64,000 nt of DNA from JAMXLO01 sp036265005 (GCA_036265005.1 DATAPW010000374.1:1-64000); one strand, 5' to 3'. Shown: positions 46,770 to 55,816, counted from the stretch's first letter. Notes: generated from the letters alone by a model not told the origin. Made by a program: numbers and translations.

Positions 46770-47504
46770 ATGTGGGACTGGGAAACCTTTTTCCACTACC
46801 TGCACAGTCTCTACCTGATCAAGGGCGCCGGAATCTCCTTGGCGCTGTCGATCGGCGCGATGGCCATCGGACTGGTGTGCGGCCTGCTCGCTGCCCTTAT
46901 GCGCATGTCGCGTCACAAGCTGATCCGCCAGCCTGCTTCGTTCTATGTCTGGCTGTTCCGCGGCACGCCGGTGCTGGTGCAGCTCATCATCATTTATACC
47001 GGCCTGCCACAGCTTGGCATCACCCTGGGCGTCATTCCATCGGCACTGATCGGACTGGGCGTGAACGAAGGCGCGTATCTGGCGGAGATCATCCGCGCCG
47101 GCATTTCCGCGGTGCCGCGTGGCCAGTTCGAGGCAGCGCGTGCGATCGGCATGACGCGTACTACGACAATGCGCGTGATCGTCATGCCGCAGGCTCTGCG
47201 CATCATCATCCCGCCACTTGGCAATGCCTTCAATGGCCTGATGAAGACATCTTCGCTGGCGTCGGTGATCTCGATGGAGGAACTGCTGCGGCGAACCGAG
47301 CTGCTGATCCAGGTGCAGTTCAAGGTGCTGGAGATCTTCATCGTCGCAGCACTGTATTATCTGCTGCTGACCACCCTGTGGGGCTTTGTGCAGCAGCGGC
47401 TTGAGGCGCATTTCTCCCGATCGGTGACGGCATCAAACCGTTCGCGCGACAAGGCGCCGCAGCTCGAACTGGCCGGGGCGGTATTGTCACATGACGCCAC
47501 CTGA
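46770..47504 (+). CDS. Polar amino-acid-type ABC transporter permease
   Basis: A 244-residue HisM/GlnP-type permease with about five membrane helices. WFRGTP-like FRGTPVLVQLIIIYTGLPQL, NEGAYLAEIIRAGISAVPRG and the EAA-type loop GQFEAARAIGMTRTTTMRVI followed by PQALRIIIPPLGN are characteristic, as is MKTSSLASVISMEEL. Only one permease gene is present, so it probably works as a homodimer. It overlaps the ATPase gene by 14 nt. The matching binding protein is encoded on the other strand at 50777-51649. Confidence 0.93.
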   Translation: MWDWETFFHYLHSLYLIKGAGISLALSIGAMAIGLVCGLLAALMRMSRHKLIRQPASFYVWLFRGTPVLVQLIIIYTGLPQLGITLGVIPSALIGLGVNEGAYLAEIIRAGISAVPRGQFEAARAIGMTRTTTMRVIVMPQALRIIIPPLGNAFNGLMKTSSLASVISMEELLRRTELLIQVQFKVLEIFIVAALYYLLLTTLWGFVQQRLEAHFSRSVTASNRSRDKAPQLELAGAVLSHDAT

Positions 47505-48285
47505 CGAACACGCGACCGGTTGGATGGTGGAAGCCCACGGCGTCCACAAATATTTCGGTCACAACCATGTACTGCGGGGTGTGGATCTGCAGGTCCGCAA
47601 GGGCGAGGTCGTGGTGATTGTCGGGCCGAGCGGCAGCGGCAAGAGCACCTTCCTGCGTACCATCAATCATCTTGATGCGCCGGACGCGGGTTGGGTGCGC
47701 ATCGATGGTGAAATGCTGGGTTACCGGCGAGGCAGTACCAGTCCGATTGCCGTGTCTGACACGACACTATCCGAGCAACGTCAGCGGATCGGCATGGTGT
47801 TCCAGCAGTTCAACCTGTTCAGCCACATGACCGCGCTGGACAACGTCATGTCGGGCCCTGTGCAGGTGCTGCGCACCGACAAAGCCAAGGCGGCCGAGGA
47901 TGCGTGCAGGTTGCTATCCCTGGTCGGATTGGAGGAGAAGGCTGCATCGTATCCCGACCAGCTTTCCGGCGGTCAGCAGCAGCGCGTTGCGATCGCTCGC
48001 GCACTGGCGATGCATCCGAAGGTCATGTTGTTCGACGAGCCTACGTCTTCGCTCGACCCGGTGATGGTGCACGAGGTGCTGCAGGTCATGCTCGACCTGT
48101 CTCGGCAAGGGATGACCATGATCGTGGTCACACACGAGATTCAGTTTGCCAACAAGGCAGCCGATCGCATCCTGTTCATGGACAGCGGTATGATCATCGA
48201 ACAGGGCACGCCTGCAGAGCTGGTGAATAATCCGCGCAATGAGCGCACGCAGAAGTTCCTGCGCCTGGTGATGGGAGGAATCTGA
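47491..48285 (+). CDS. Polar amino-acid-type ABC transporter ATP-binding protein
   Basis: A 264-residue GlnQ/HisP-type ATPase. HKYFGHNHVLRGVDLQVRKG opens it, with Walker A IVGPSGSGKSTFLRTIN, Q-loop MVFQQFNLFSHMTALDN, signature LSGGQQQRVAIARALAM, Walker B VMLFDEPTSSLDPV and H-loop VVTHEIQFA. It energises the permease encoded just upstream. Its stop is 2 nt before the first monooxygenase gene, so transport and oxidation are cotranscribed. Confidence 0.95.
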   Translation: MTPPDEHATGWMVEAHGVHKYFGHNHVLRGVDLQVRKGEVVVIVGPSGSGKSTFLRTINHLDAPDAGWVRIDGEMLGYRRGSTSPIAVSDTTLSEQRQRIGMVFQQFNLFSHMTALDNVMSGPVQVLRTDKAKAAEDACRLLSLVGLEEKAASYPDQLSGGQQQRVAIARALAMHPKVMLFDEPTSSLDPVMVHEVLQVMLDLSRQGMTMIVVTHEIQFANKAADRILFMDSGMIIEQGTPAELVNNPRNERTQKFLRLVMGGI

Positions 48286-48287
48286 GC

Positions 48288-49439
48288 ATGACCCTTCATC
48301 TGGCTGTTTCGCTTGCAGGCAGTGGCTATCACCCGGCCGCATGGCAGGTCTCGCCATTGCCGGCAAAGCCCAGTGCCGCTGCGATCCAGGCGATGGCGCG
48401 GACGGCGGAGCGCGGCAGGCTGGATGCGATCCTGCTGGGCGTGCCGGTTGAAGGCGCGCCGGTCAGCGAGAATGGCCGCGTGAACACCATGCAACTGGAC
48501 CCGCTGCCGCTGCTCGGGTCGTTGATCGGTGTCACACAGCAGATCGGGGTCGGTGCCGCATGGACGGTGGATTACACCGAACCATACAATGTGGCGCGGG
48601 TGTTTGCCACATTGGATCACCTGTCGTACGGGCGTACTGCGTGGATCGTGCGCATGTTTGAAACCGATGCGCTCGCGCCACGCATCGGGCGAGCCAGTGG
48701 GTTGGATGACCTGGCCGCGTACTGCGCGCGGGCAGCCGAATTTGTCGATGTCGTCAAGGAACTTTGGGATAGCTGGGAAGACGAAGCATTCGCGCTCGAC
48801 AAGGAGAGCGGCATGTTCGTCGATCCGGAACGGGTTCATCCGATCCACCATGTCGGTAGGTCGTTTTCCGTCCGCGGCCCGTTGAATGTACCGCGACCGC
48901 CACAGGGTTACCCGGTGCTGGTACAAAGCGACCCCGCCACGGTCATCGGTCGGCGATTGGCCGCGGCCACCGCGGATGTGGTGCTGACATCCTCCCCGTC
49001 GCTACCGCAGGCGGAGGCGCGCTATCAGGAATTGCATGCGCTGGCGGAGGAGGCCGGGTGCCTGGCGCATGACCTGCGCATCCTCGCCAATATGGTGTTC
49101 GTGCTTGGCGAAACCGAAAGTGTCGCGCAACGTCGGGCGGCAGAGCTGGATGCTCTGGTCCCGCAAGATGCTGCGACTCCACGTTTTGTCGGAACGCCCG
49201 GGCAGTTTGCAGCTTTGATGGTGACACTGCACGAGCAGCATATCTGCGACGGGTTCAATTTGCTTCCGGCCGTGCTGCCCCACGACCTCGACCTGCTTGT
49301 GGACGCAGTGCTTCCGCTGCTGCAGCGACATGGCGCATTCCGCAGCGAATACGCCGGCAACACCCTGCGCGAGCATCTCGGTCTGTCCCGTCCACGCAGC
49401 CAATATGCGACGGGCATGGTGGAGCGTACGAGACCATGA
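48288..49439 (+). CDS. LLM-class flavin-dependent monooxygenase (short NtaA/SnaA/DszA relative)
   Basis: A 383-residue luciferase-like TIM-barrel protein, about 60 residues shorter than the other two in the window. MTLHLAVSLAGSGYHPAAW, ARTAERGRLDAILLG, GVGAAWTVDYTEPYNVARVF, LDHLSYGRTAWIVRMF and YARAAEFVDVVKELWDSWED-like sequence follow the family, as do FSVRGPLNVPRPPQGYPVLV and the final LREHLGL. It would use FMNH2 and O2 to attack a carbon next to N or S. ATG 48288; overlaps the next gene by 4 nt. Confidence 0.88.
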   Translation: MTLHLAVSLAGSGYHPAAWQVSPLPAKPSAAAIQAMARTAERGRLDAILLGVPVEGAPVSENGRVNTMQLDPLPLLGSLIGVTQQIGVGAAWTVDYTEPYNVARVFATLDHLSYGRTAWIVRMFETDALAPRIGRASGLDDLAAYCARAAEFVDVVKELWDSWEDEAFALDKESGMFVDPERVHPIHHVGRSFSVRGPLNVPRPPQGYPVLVQSDPATVIGRRLAAATADVVLTSSPSLPQAEARYQELHALAEEAGCLAHDLRILANMVFVLGETESVAQRRAAELDALVPQDAATPRFVGTPGQFAALMVTLHEQHICDGFNLLPAVLPHDLDLLVDAVLPLLQRHGAFRSEYAGNTLREHLGLSRPRSQYATGMVERTRP

Positions 49440-50773
49440 AGCCTCGTCTGCATCTCGGCCTGTTCATTTATCCCGCCGGCCATCACATCGCCGGTTGGCG
49501 ACATCCCGCCGTTGACGCGCGCAGTATTGCCGGAATGGATTACTATCGACAGGCGGCTCAGACAGCCGAACGTGGCAAGTTCGACCTGTTTTTCGTCGGC
49601 GATATGCTGGCCGCGCGCGAGCGCGATGGTCGGGTAATCCGCGAGGGTGGCCTGAACAACATCGACTCGATTTCGATCACGTCTGCGCTGTCGGCGGTTA
49701 CCGAATGCCTGGGCTTCGTGGCAACCCTGTCGACCACCTACAATGAGCCTTACTACATCGCCGAACGCTTCGCTTCACTGGACCACATCAGCAACGGGCG
49801 CGCCGGGTGGAACATCATCACCACCGCGAATGACGATGCCGCCTACAATTTTGGCCAGAAGAGCCACATGGAAAAGACCCTTCGCTATGAACGCGCGAAG
49901 GAGTTTATCGATATCTGCACTGCGCTCTGGGATTCTTGGGACGATGACGCGCTGGTGGCAGATGCCGCGCGCGGCATGTTCGCCGATCAGGGCCGGATCC
50001 ACCCGGTCGACCACCACGGACGCTTCTTTTCCATGCGTGGTGCATCGGAGTTGCCGCGTCCGCCACAAGGCTGGCCGGTGTTGGTGCAGGCCGGCGGCTC
50101 ACCGGCCGGGATCGACTTCGCCGCTATGGTCGGCGAGACAATCTTCGCCGCGCAAAGCAAGCTCGATGAGGCCCGAGCCTATCGCACCGCCGTCAAGGAC
50201 CGCATGCCAAAATACGGCCGATCACCCGAAACGTTGAAAGTACTGCCCGGCCTGTCGCCCATTCTTGGCTCGACCGAACTGGAGGCGAAGCGCAAGGAAG
50301 CTGAACTGGATGAACTCATTCTGCCCGCGGTGGGAGTGTGGATGCTCAGCGAACAGATGAGGTTCCGGCTATATGACTACGATCTGGACGCCAGGCTGCC
50401 GTGTGGCGACATCCGCGCATCGGACCAGGCGTTCACGCCACGCGTGGTGAGTTTGCTCGATCGCGCTGAGAACGAAGGCTTGACGGTCCGCGCTTGTGCG
50501 AACCTGGTCGCAAAATCGCGGTCGCATGGCACATTTGTCGGTACGCCTGAACACCTTGCCGATCACATGCAGCTTTGGTTCGACACCGGCGGTTGCGACG
50601 GTTTCAACGTCATGCCGGCCTATTTCCCGGACGAACTGAACGTTTTCGTCGATCAGGCGGTTCCGATTCTCCAGCGGCGCGGTCTGTTCCGTACGGATTA
50701 CGAAGGCACGATGCTGCGAGACCATCTTGGCCTCGCATATCCCAAACGCGGCCGCGCCACCGGAGCGCGATAA
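49436..50773 (+). CDS. LLM-class flavin-dependent monooxygenase, NtaA/SnaA/DszA family
   Basis: A 445-residue monooxygenase of full family length. LHLGLFIYPAGHHIAGWRHP, YRQAAQTAERGKFDLFFVGD, FVATLSTTYNEPYYIAERFA, LDHISNGRAGWNIITTANDD, IDICTALWDSWDDDA and FSMRGASELPRPPQGWPVLV are diagnostic, ending TDYEGTMLRDHLGL. Relatives cleave nitrilotriacetate, dibenzothiophene sulfone or pristinamycin precursors using reduced FMN from a separate reductase, which is not in this window. It closes the operon and converges with the binding-protein gene 3 nt away. Confidence 0.92.
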   Translation: MKPRLHLGLFIYPAGHHIAGWRHPAVDARSIAGMDYYRQAAQTAERGKFDLFFVGDMLAARERDGRVIREGGLNNIDSISITSALSAVTECLGFVATLSTTYNEPYYIAERFASLDHISNGRAGWNIITTANDDAAYNFGQKSHMEKTLRYERAKEFIDICTALWDSWDDDALVADAARGMFADQGRIHPVDHHGRFFSMRGASELPRPPQGWPVLVQAGGSPAGIDFAAMVGETIFAAQSKLDEARAYRTAVKDRMPKYGRSPETLKVLPGLSPILGSTELEAKRKEAELDELILPAVGVWMLSEQMRFRLYDYDLDARLPCGDIRASDQAFTPRVVSLLDRAENEGLTVRACANLVAKSRSHGTFVGTPEHLADHMQLWFDTGGCDGFNVMPAYFPDELNVFVDQAVPILQRRGLFRTDYEGTMLRDHLGLAYPKRGRATGAR

Positions 50774-50776
50774 CAC

Positions 50777-51649
50777 TCACTGCGCTTGCGGCGGACAGTC
50801 CGGCGTCGCCATAGGCCCAGAGGTGACCTTGTACGGCCCCGGCAGCAGGCAATGGCCGTATGGCTTGAATATCTTGTCCATCGTACCATCCGCGCGCATG
50901 TCGTTCATTACGGTAACGGTCGCATCGGCCAATGCAGGATCCTTGAATGCCAGCGCCTCAGCGTGCGGGTCATAGCCGGTCAGTGCGATACGGAAAAAGT
51001 CCTGGCCCTTGCGCCGGTAATAGAATGCCTGTTCGGTACCAATGAAGGCACCGTCAACTTGGCCTGCGGCGAGCGCCTGCAGCACATCGGCATAGGTACT
51101 GAACGTACGGATGTCGATCGTCGGTTTGCCGGCTTTCTCCAGGGCCTCGCTGGCAGCCTGGGCGTCTTTCAGATCGATGGTGCCAAGCTCAACAGCAAAG
51201 CGCTTGCCGGAGAAGTACTCGGGGCCATTGATCGTATCGGTGTTCTTCTTCGCCACCACAATCGCCATAGTTGAGGCGCCGTATGGCACCATCAGAACCT
51301 GAGATGCTCGGTCCGGCGTATAGAACATGAAGGAGTTGATCATATCGATACGACCCTCCTTCAGGATCGGGATCATTGTGGCGAACTGCGTGCTCTGGAA
51401 CTCCATCTTCAGGCAAAGCCGCTCAGCGATGGCATTGCCCAGATCGACGTCCAGACCGATGATGTTGCCATCATCATCGATATATTGGATCGGCGCGACG
51501 GTTGGATTGATCGCTGCAATCAATGCGCCTTTGCGGGCCAGCGGTGGATGACCAAGTTTCGGCGTGCAGCTGGATTGTGCGAAGGCCTGTGGCGCACCAA
51601 AGGAGGCCAATAGGGTCAGCAAGGTTATGACGTCCCAGATCTTTTTCAT
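50777..51649 (-). CDS. Amino-acid-type ABC transporter substrate-binding protein
   Basis: A 290-residue SBP_bac_3 protein. The signal peptide MKKIWDVITLLTLLASFGAP ends near AFAQ. GALIAAINPTVAPIQYIDDD, GNIIGLDVDLGNAIAERL and FATMIPILKEGRIDMINSF match the family's first lobe, and RFAVELGTIDLKDAQAASEA with QALAAGQVDGAFIGTEQAF the second. I start at ATG 51649 because longer starts add a non-signal extension. It is last in the minus-strand operon tauD-acyl-CoA synthetase-SBP and should serve the permease and ATPase encoded at 46770-48285. Confidence 0.9.
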   Translation of the reverse strand: MKKIWDVITLLTLLASFGAPQAFAQSSCTPKLGHPPLARKGALIAAINPTVAPIQYIDDDGNIIGLDVDLGNAIAERLCLKMEFQSTQFATMIPILKEGRIDMINSFMFYTPDRASQVLMVPYGASTMAIVVAKKNTDTINGPEYFSGKRFAVELGTIDLKDAQAASEALEKAGKPTIDIRTFSTYADVLQALAAGQVDGAFIGTEQAFYYRRKGQDFFRIALTGYDPHAEALAFKDPALADATVTVMNDMRADGTMDKIFKPYGHCLLPGPYKVTSGPMATPDCPPQAQ

Positions 51650-51654
51650 GATTG

Positions 51655-53763
51655 TCAGCCCCCTTCCGTTTCCCAGGTCGCACGCAAATCGACCGCACAC
51701 ACGCCGGTTCCTGCTGCGCCGGCGATCAGTGGATTGACCTCCAGATCGATCAACTGTGTTCCGAGATCGACTGCCAGCCAGCCGAGTCGGACCAGCGCGT
51801 CGACGACTGCATCGACATCACGAGCCGGATTGCCGCGCCAACCGTCGAGCAGCGCCGCGCTGCGCAAGCTGCGGACCAGTCGATACGCGGCATCGTGCGA
51901 TAGTGGCGCAGGCGCGGTGGCAACATCCTGGATCACTTCGACCAAGGTGCCGCCCGCACCTACCAGAACGAATGGACCGAATTGCGGGTCGCGACGGACC
52001 GAGACAATCAATTCCAGGCCGGGCGCCGCCTGCGCCTGGAGCAGGGCGCCGGTGAATGAGTCGGCGAGGCCGTGCGCTGCGACGGATGCCACGACGTCCT
52101 GCCAGGCAGCGCTCACCGCAGCAGTATCCAGCAGCCCGGTCTTCACCAGGCCCAGATCGGTCTTGTGCGTCACGCCGGTAACGATGGCCTTCAAGACGAT
52201 CGGGAACCCGATCGCCGCAGCGATTTCCAATGCCTGTTCGTGAGACGTGCAGGTGGCCGCGGTGGGAACCGGGATGCCGTAGGCGGCGACAAGGTTCGTC
52301 AGGTCGTGGAATGAGGGCAGCACGGTGGGAAGGTCGGCTGGGCGCTCAACAGCATCCGCCATCGTCGCCGCCATCCGATGATAGTCGAGCAGGCCGCGCA
52401 TCGCGGCGAGCAAATCCTCCGCGGAATCGAAATACGGGCAGCCGACTTCACGGAGCACCGCGCGTGGATGGATACCAGCCGGGCCTGGCAGCATCAGCGC
52501 CAACACCGGCTTGCCACCAGCCAGCGCCTCGGTCGCCAATGTGCGTGTGCGTGCCTCGAAGAACGGCATGGAGGTGAGATACATCAGCAGCACGCCGACA
52601 TCCGGGTCAGACACGAAACTGCGCAATGCCGGTGCGGCGATATCGTCTGGTTGGCCAGGCAGTCGGCCACCCAGGTCCACCGGATTATCGGCCTGCGGCG
52701 GCAAAAGCAGGCGTCCCAATTCGGCTCGCGTCTGGGACGACAATTGTGCCAGTCGAAGCCCCGCAGACTCGATCCGATCGACCATGATTCCCGCACCGCC
52801 GCCCGAGCCAGACAATATGCCGATGCCAGTCGCGGTGAGACGTGGAAACCGCAGCAACAGGTCGGCGACGCGGATCATCGTGACGGGATCGTCCACCAGT
52901 ACCACGCCATGCGCGTGACATACCGCTGCGAAAGCGTCGTAACTGCCGGCAAGGCTGGCGGTGTGTGAACGCGCCGCACGCACTCCATTCGCCGTCTTAC
53001 CGGTCTTCAGCACGATCATCGGCTTGCCGGCGCGACGACAGGCGGCAGCGGCGCCCACGAATCGTTGCGGATCGCGCAATCCTTCGATGTAGACGCACAC
53101 TGCATCGGTGGCAGGGTCGTCGACGAAGTAGTCGATAAAATCGCTGATCTCGAGATCAGACTGATTCCCGAGGGAGACGCATGCGCTGAAGCCAATACCG
53201 TCACCTGCGGCGCGATCGAACAGCGAGACCATCAGCGCGCCGCTCTGGCTTACCAGGCCGATGCGGCCGGTCAACAGCTGGTCCGTGTCCAATACCACGG
53301 ACGAACAAAGTGCCAGATTCCACGTGGGGTTGATCAGCCCCATGCAATTCGGCCCAACGATGCGCATACCGACTGGTCTGGCGATATCCAGGATCCGTTG
53401 CTGCAATTCCGCACCGGCCTCATCTGCCTCGGCGAATCCTGTGGTGATGATCACGCAAGCGCCGACGCCGGCCGCGGCACATTCCTCAATCGCCAGCAGC
53501 AGGTACTGCGTTGGCACCGCGAGGATGGCCACGTCAACGCCCGGCGGTGCGTCGGTCAGGTGCACATAGGCGGTGTGGCCGAGGATCTCTTTGCGGCGTG
53601 GATTGATCGGTACGATGCGACCGGCAAAGCCGTGCTGAATCAGAAAGTGGATGATCCTGCCGCCGAATTTGTCACGGTCCTCCGAAGCACCGAAGACCGC
53701 GACCGTGCGCGGATGCAGGATCTCGCGTACCGACAACCGCGTTGCGGTCTCGGCAGCGGTCAC
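51655..53763 (-). CDS. ADP-forming acetate/acyl-CoA ligase, fused alpha-beta
   Basis: A 702-residue single-chain acyl-CoA synthetase (NDP-forming). The CoA-binding domain begins PRTVAVFGASEDRDKFGGRI, with VDVAILAVPTQY and GPNCMGLINPT; the phosphohistidine lies in ARSHTASLAGSYDAF. The C-terminal ATP-grasp part has GIPVPTAATCTSHEQAL, PIVLKAIVTGVTHKTDLGLV and DLEVNPLIAG. It makes acyl-CoA from an organic acid with ATP to ADP. GTG 53763 overlaps the tauD stop as GTGA, and the binding-protein gene follows after 5 nt. Confidence 0.92.
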   Translation of the reverse strand: MTAAETATRLSVREILHPRTVAVFGASEDRDKFGGRIIHFLIQHGFAGRIVPINPRRKEILGHTAYVHLTDAPPGVDVAILAVPTQYLLLAIEECAAAGVGACVIITTGFAEADEAGAELQQRILDIARPVGMRIVGPNCMGLINPTWNLALCSSVVLDTDQLLTGRIGLVSQSGALMVSLFDRAAGDGIGFSACVSLGNQSDLEISDFIDYFVDDPATDAVCVYIEGLRDPQRFVGAAAACRRAGKPMIVLKTGKTANGVRAARSHTASLAGSYDAFAAVCHAHGVVLVDDPVTMIRVADLLLRFPRLTATGIGILSGSGGGAGIMVDRIESAGLRLAQLSSQTRAELGRLLLPPQADNPVDLGGRLPGQPDDIAAPALRSFVSDPDVGVLLMYLTSMPFFEARTRTLATEALAGGKPVLALMLPGPAGIHPRAVLREVGCPYFDSAEDLLAAMRGLLDYHRMAATMADAVERPADLPTVLPSFHDLTNLVAAYGIPVPTAATCTSHEQALEIAAAIGFPIVLKAIVTGVTHKTDLGLVKTGLLDTAAVSAAWQDVVASVAAHGLADSFTGALLQAQAAPGLELIVSVRRDPQFGPFVLVGAGGTLVEVIQDVATAPAPLSHDAAYRLVRSLRSAALLDGWRGNPARDVDAVVDALVRLGWLAVDLGTQLIDLEVNPLIAGAAGTGVCAVDLRATWETEGG

Positions 53764-54794
53764 GCGACGGCGGCCGGCTGGAAAGCGACTTCCGCGACCT
53801 GATTGAGCCCGTAGCCGTTATGGGGCGCGAACCCTTCCGCCAGGGGGCGTCGCTCGCGAAGTGTCAGCCAGAGACGGATCATGTGGCGGCGCCGCTCGGG
53901 TTCGGGGAAATCCTCGAAGCCGGTGCGCGAATGCAGGATCGTGTAGTTGTTGCAAAGTTGCATGTCACCCACCTGCAGATCCATGTCGAGGTGGATGTCT
54001 GGGTCGTACGCAAGTCTGTCGAGGAAATCCAATGCAAGCTGCTCGATCGGCGCCAGTGGGTTGCCGGTCTTCTGGCAGGCCGCGTTGATCTGGTTACGAA
54101 CCAGCCGAGCGCTGATGAAGCCGTCCTTGGCGCCGAAAACCGGTACCCGGTGTGGCGTGACCGGATCGTCTGTCAGTGCCGCTTCGCGCTTGATGTAGTG
54201 AAACCCGTTATACAGAGATGCCAGATATTCCGGATGCTGCCGCAGGATTTCGTTGTGCAAGGTCACCGAGCTCACGATGCTGCTCAGGCCGCCGCTTTTC
54301 GACCGTCGCAAACAGAGCAATCCGACCAGGTCACAACCGTCGGAATGGAACGGCAGATGGGCATTGGTCTCGTAGCCGCGCACGTCGATGTCGCCGTAGC
54401 GCCGGCCATGATCGTAGACATGCCCGAGCAGATCGCCACGGGGATTCTGCGTGACGGGAATCCCGAGATAGGCGCCCAGTGCCCAAAAGATGAGCCCAAC
54501 GTCATCGTCGGTATAGTCGGCGGCGTTCAGTCCGCGCAGAACGACGAAGCCCCGACCGGTACGGATTTCCTCCAGGTGACCGGCCAGTTTTCCGCTCAGC
54601 GTGGGCAAAGGGAAACTGCCGCGTCCCACCTCGGCCAGCGTGAGGTTGTGCGCCTTCACGCCCTTCACCGCGTCCTCGATCTCCGACAGATCGCGCGGGG
54701 TCAGGTGCACCAGCCACGACTTGTCCCGTGCGAGGTCCTTGCCGTACCAGGCCGACGGATGCTGCACCGGCTCTGTATGGATAGCCTCCGACAT
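53760..54794 (-). CDS. TauD/TfdA-family 2-oxoglutarate-type dioxygenase
   Basis: A 344-residue Fe(II) dioxygenase. The facial triad is visible as His and Asp in LPFHSDGCDLVGLLCLRR and the distal His in NYTILHSRTGFEDF; the co-substrate Arg is in RRRHMIRLWLTL. HLEEIRTGRGFVVLRGLNAA near residue 72 is a typical substrate-side strand. TauD relatives release sulfite, amines or alcohols by hydroxylating next to a hetero-atom. GGAGGAAAAAG sits ahead of ATG 54794. It leads the minus-strand operon from the promoter at 54844-54878. Confidence 0.9.
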   Translation of the reverse strand: MSEAIHTEPVQHPSAWYGKDLARDKSWLVHLTPRDLSEIEDAVKGVKAHNLTLAEVGRGSFPLPTLSGKLAGHLEEIRTGRGFVVLRGLNAADYTDDDVGLIFWALGAYLGIPVTQNPRGDLLGHVYDHGRRYGDIDVRGYETNAHLPFHSDGCDLVGLLCLRRSKSGGLSSIVSSVTLHNEILRQHPEYLASLYNGFHYIKREAALTDDPVTPHRVPVFGAKDGFISARLVRNQINAACQKTGNPLAPIEQLALDFLDRLAYDPDIHLDMDLQVGDMQLCNNYTILHSRTGFEDFPEPERRRHMIRLWLTLRERRPLAEGFAPHNGYGLNQVAEVAFQPAAVA

Positions 54795-54843
54795 CTTTTT
54801 CCTCCGGCTCGATCAAGCAAGATTTCTCAGCGCATCACGAAGC

Positions 54844-54878
54844 CGTCAGCATACTGACGATATTTGCCGTGGCACAAG
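54844..54878 (-). promoter_or_regulatory. Promoter with palindromic operator ahead of tauD operon
   Basis: On the minus strand TTGTGC (54878-54873) and TATGCT (54854-54849) have an 18-nt spacing. The -10 is embedded in the palindrome CCGTCAGCATACTGACGA (+ strand, 54844-54861), which differs at only three positions from the one at 46697-46714. The tauD start is 49 nt downstream, almost the same distance as at the other site. Confidence 0.65.
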
Positions 54879-54904
54879 CCCCGTGACCGGGCGGAACCCC
54901 TGCG

Positions 54905-55816
54905 TCAGGCCAGTCGGAAGAAGCGCTGGGCGTTCCGGTACAGCCACTTGTCGATCACTGCGTCCTTCAATGGCAGTGCGGCGTATTCCTCGACCAGCGA
55001 TTCCATCGGCAGGCCGAAGGCCTCCCATGACAGACCAACCATGATCTTGTCCTGCAGCAGCGTATTGCCGAATTGCAGGAATTGCTCCCAACCCGAGCCA
55101 GACACACCAAAGTAGCGCGGACGGTGTGATGCCGTGTCGCAGTAGAGATTTGGATGGCGCCGCAGCAAGGCGACCATGTCGCTGACCCATGGCCAGCCGC
55201 TCAAGCCCGCGACGATGCGCAATTCGGGAAAATCCATGGCGATCTGATCGAGATGCCGGGGATGGCCGAGGTCGTACGGCCGGTCAGTTGCGTAGTTCAT
55301 GTTGCAGTAGATGCGGACCGGAATATCGAGTTCGACGCATTTCGCGTATAGCGGGTAGTAACGCCGATCGCTGGCCGGGACCATGTTGTACAGCGCCGAT
55401 ACACGCAGGGCACCGAAACCATGGTCGTGTACCAGCCGAACCAGTTCGCGCACGCCGCGCATCCCATCATGCGGGCTGATTGACGCCAGGCCGATGAAGC
55501 GCCTGGGGTACTTGGCGAGAATATCGGTTATGATGGCATTGCCGGCGCGCAATACGCCAACTTCCACGCCGGCCCGATCCATCTGGCCGACAAAATCGGC
55601 GATCGACATGCCGTGTTTCTTCTCGGGCGCCGCAACAGCGCCACCCTCGGTGCGTCGCGTGAAGATGCGCTCATAGTTCGAGAACCCATGCCCATCCAGC
55701 GGTTCGAGCTTCTCTGGGTCGCCATATCCTGGTGGGTGCGTTGCCGATTCAAGCTTTCTTGGATTGCCATCCTCGTCCGGTGGCAAGTCGCATTCCAGGT
55801 CAATGACTTTCCGCAT
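54905..55816 (-). CDS. Amidohydrolase-fold protein lacking metal ligands
   Basis: A 303-residue protein of the amidohydrolase_2 (ACMSD-like) fold. The overall order is clear: VIDLECDLP at the N-terminus, FIGLASISPHDGMRGVREL, HPRHLDQIAMDFPELRIVAG, ALLRRHPNLYCDTASH and the final YRNAQRFFRL. Yet each metal-site motif is changed: D-H-H reads DLECD (6-10), the strand His reads IYCNMNY (169-175), the H-G-G loop reads AGLSGWPW (203-210), and GSD reads GLSWEAF (261-267). It may be a metal-free hydrolase or a non-catalytic relative. ATG 55816. Confidence 0.8.
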   Translation of the reverse strand: MRKVIDLECDLPPDEDGNPRKLESATHPPGYGDPEKLEPLDGHGFSNYERIFTRRTEGGAVAAPEKKHGMSIADFVGQMDRAGVEVGVLRAGNAIITDILAKYPRRFIGLASISPHDGMRGVRELVRLVHDHGFGALRVSALYNMVPASDRRYYPLYAKCVELDIPVRIYCNMNYATDRPYDLGHPRHLDQIAMDFPELRIVAGLSGWPWVSDMVALLRRHPNLYCDTASHRPRYFGVSGSGWEQFLQFGNTLLQDKIMVGLSWEAFGLPMESLVEEYAALPLKDAVIDKWLYRNAQRFFRLA

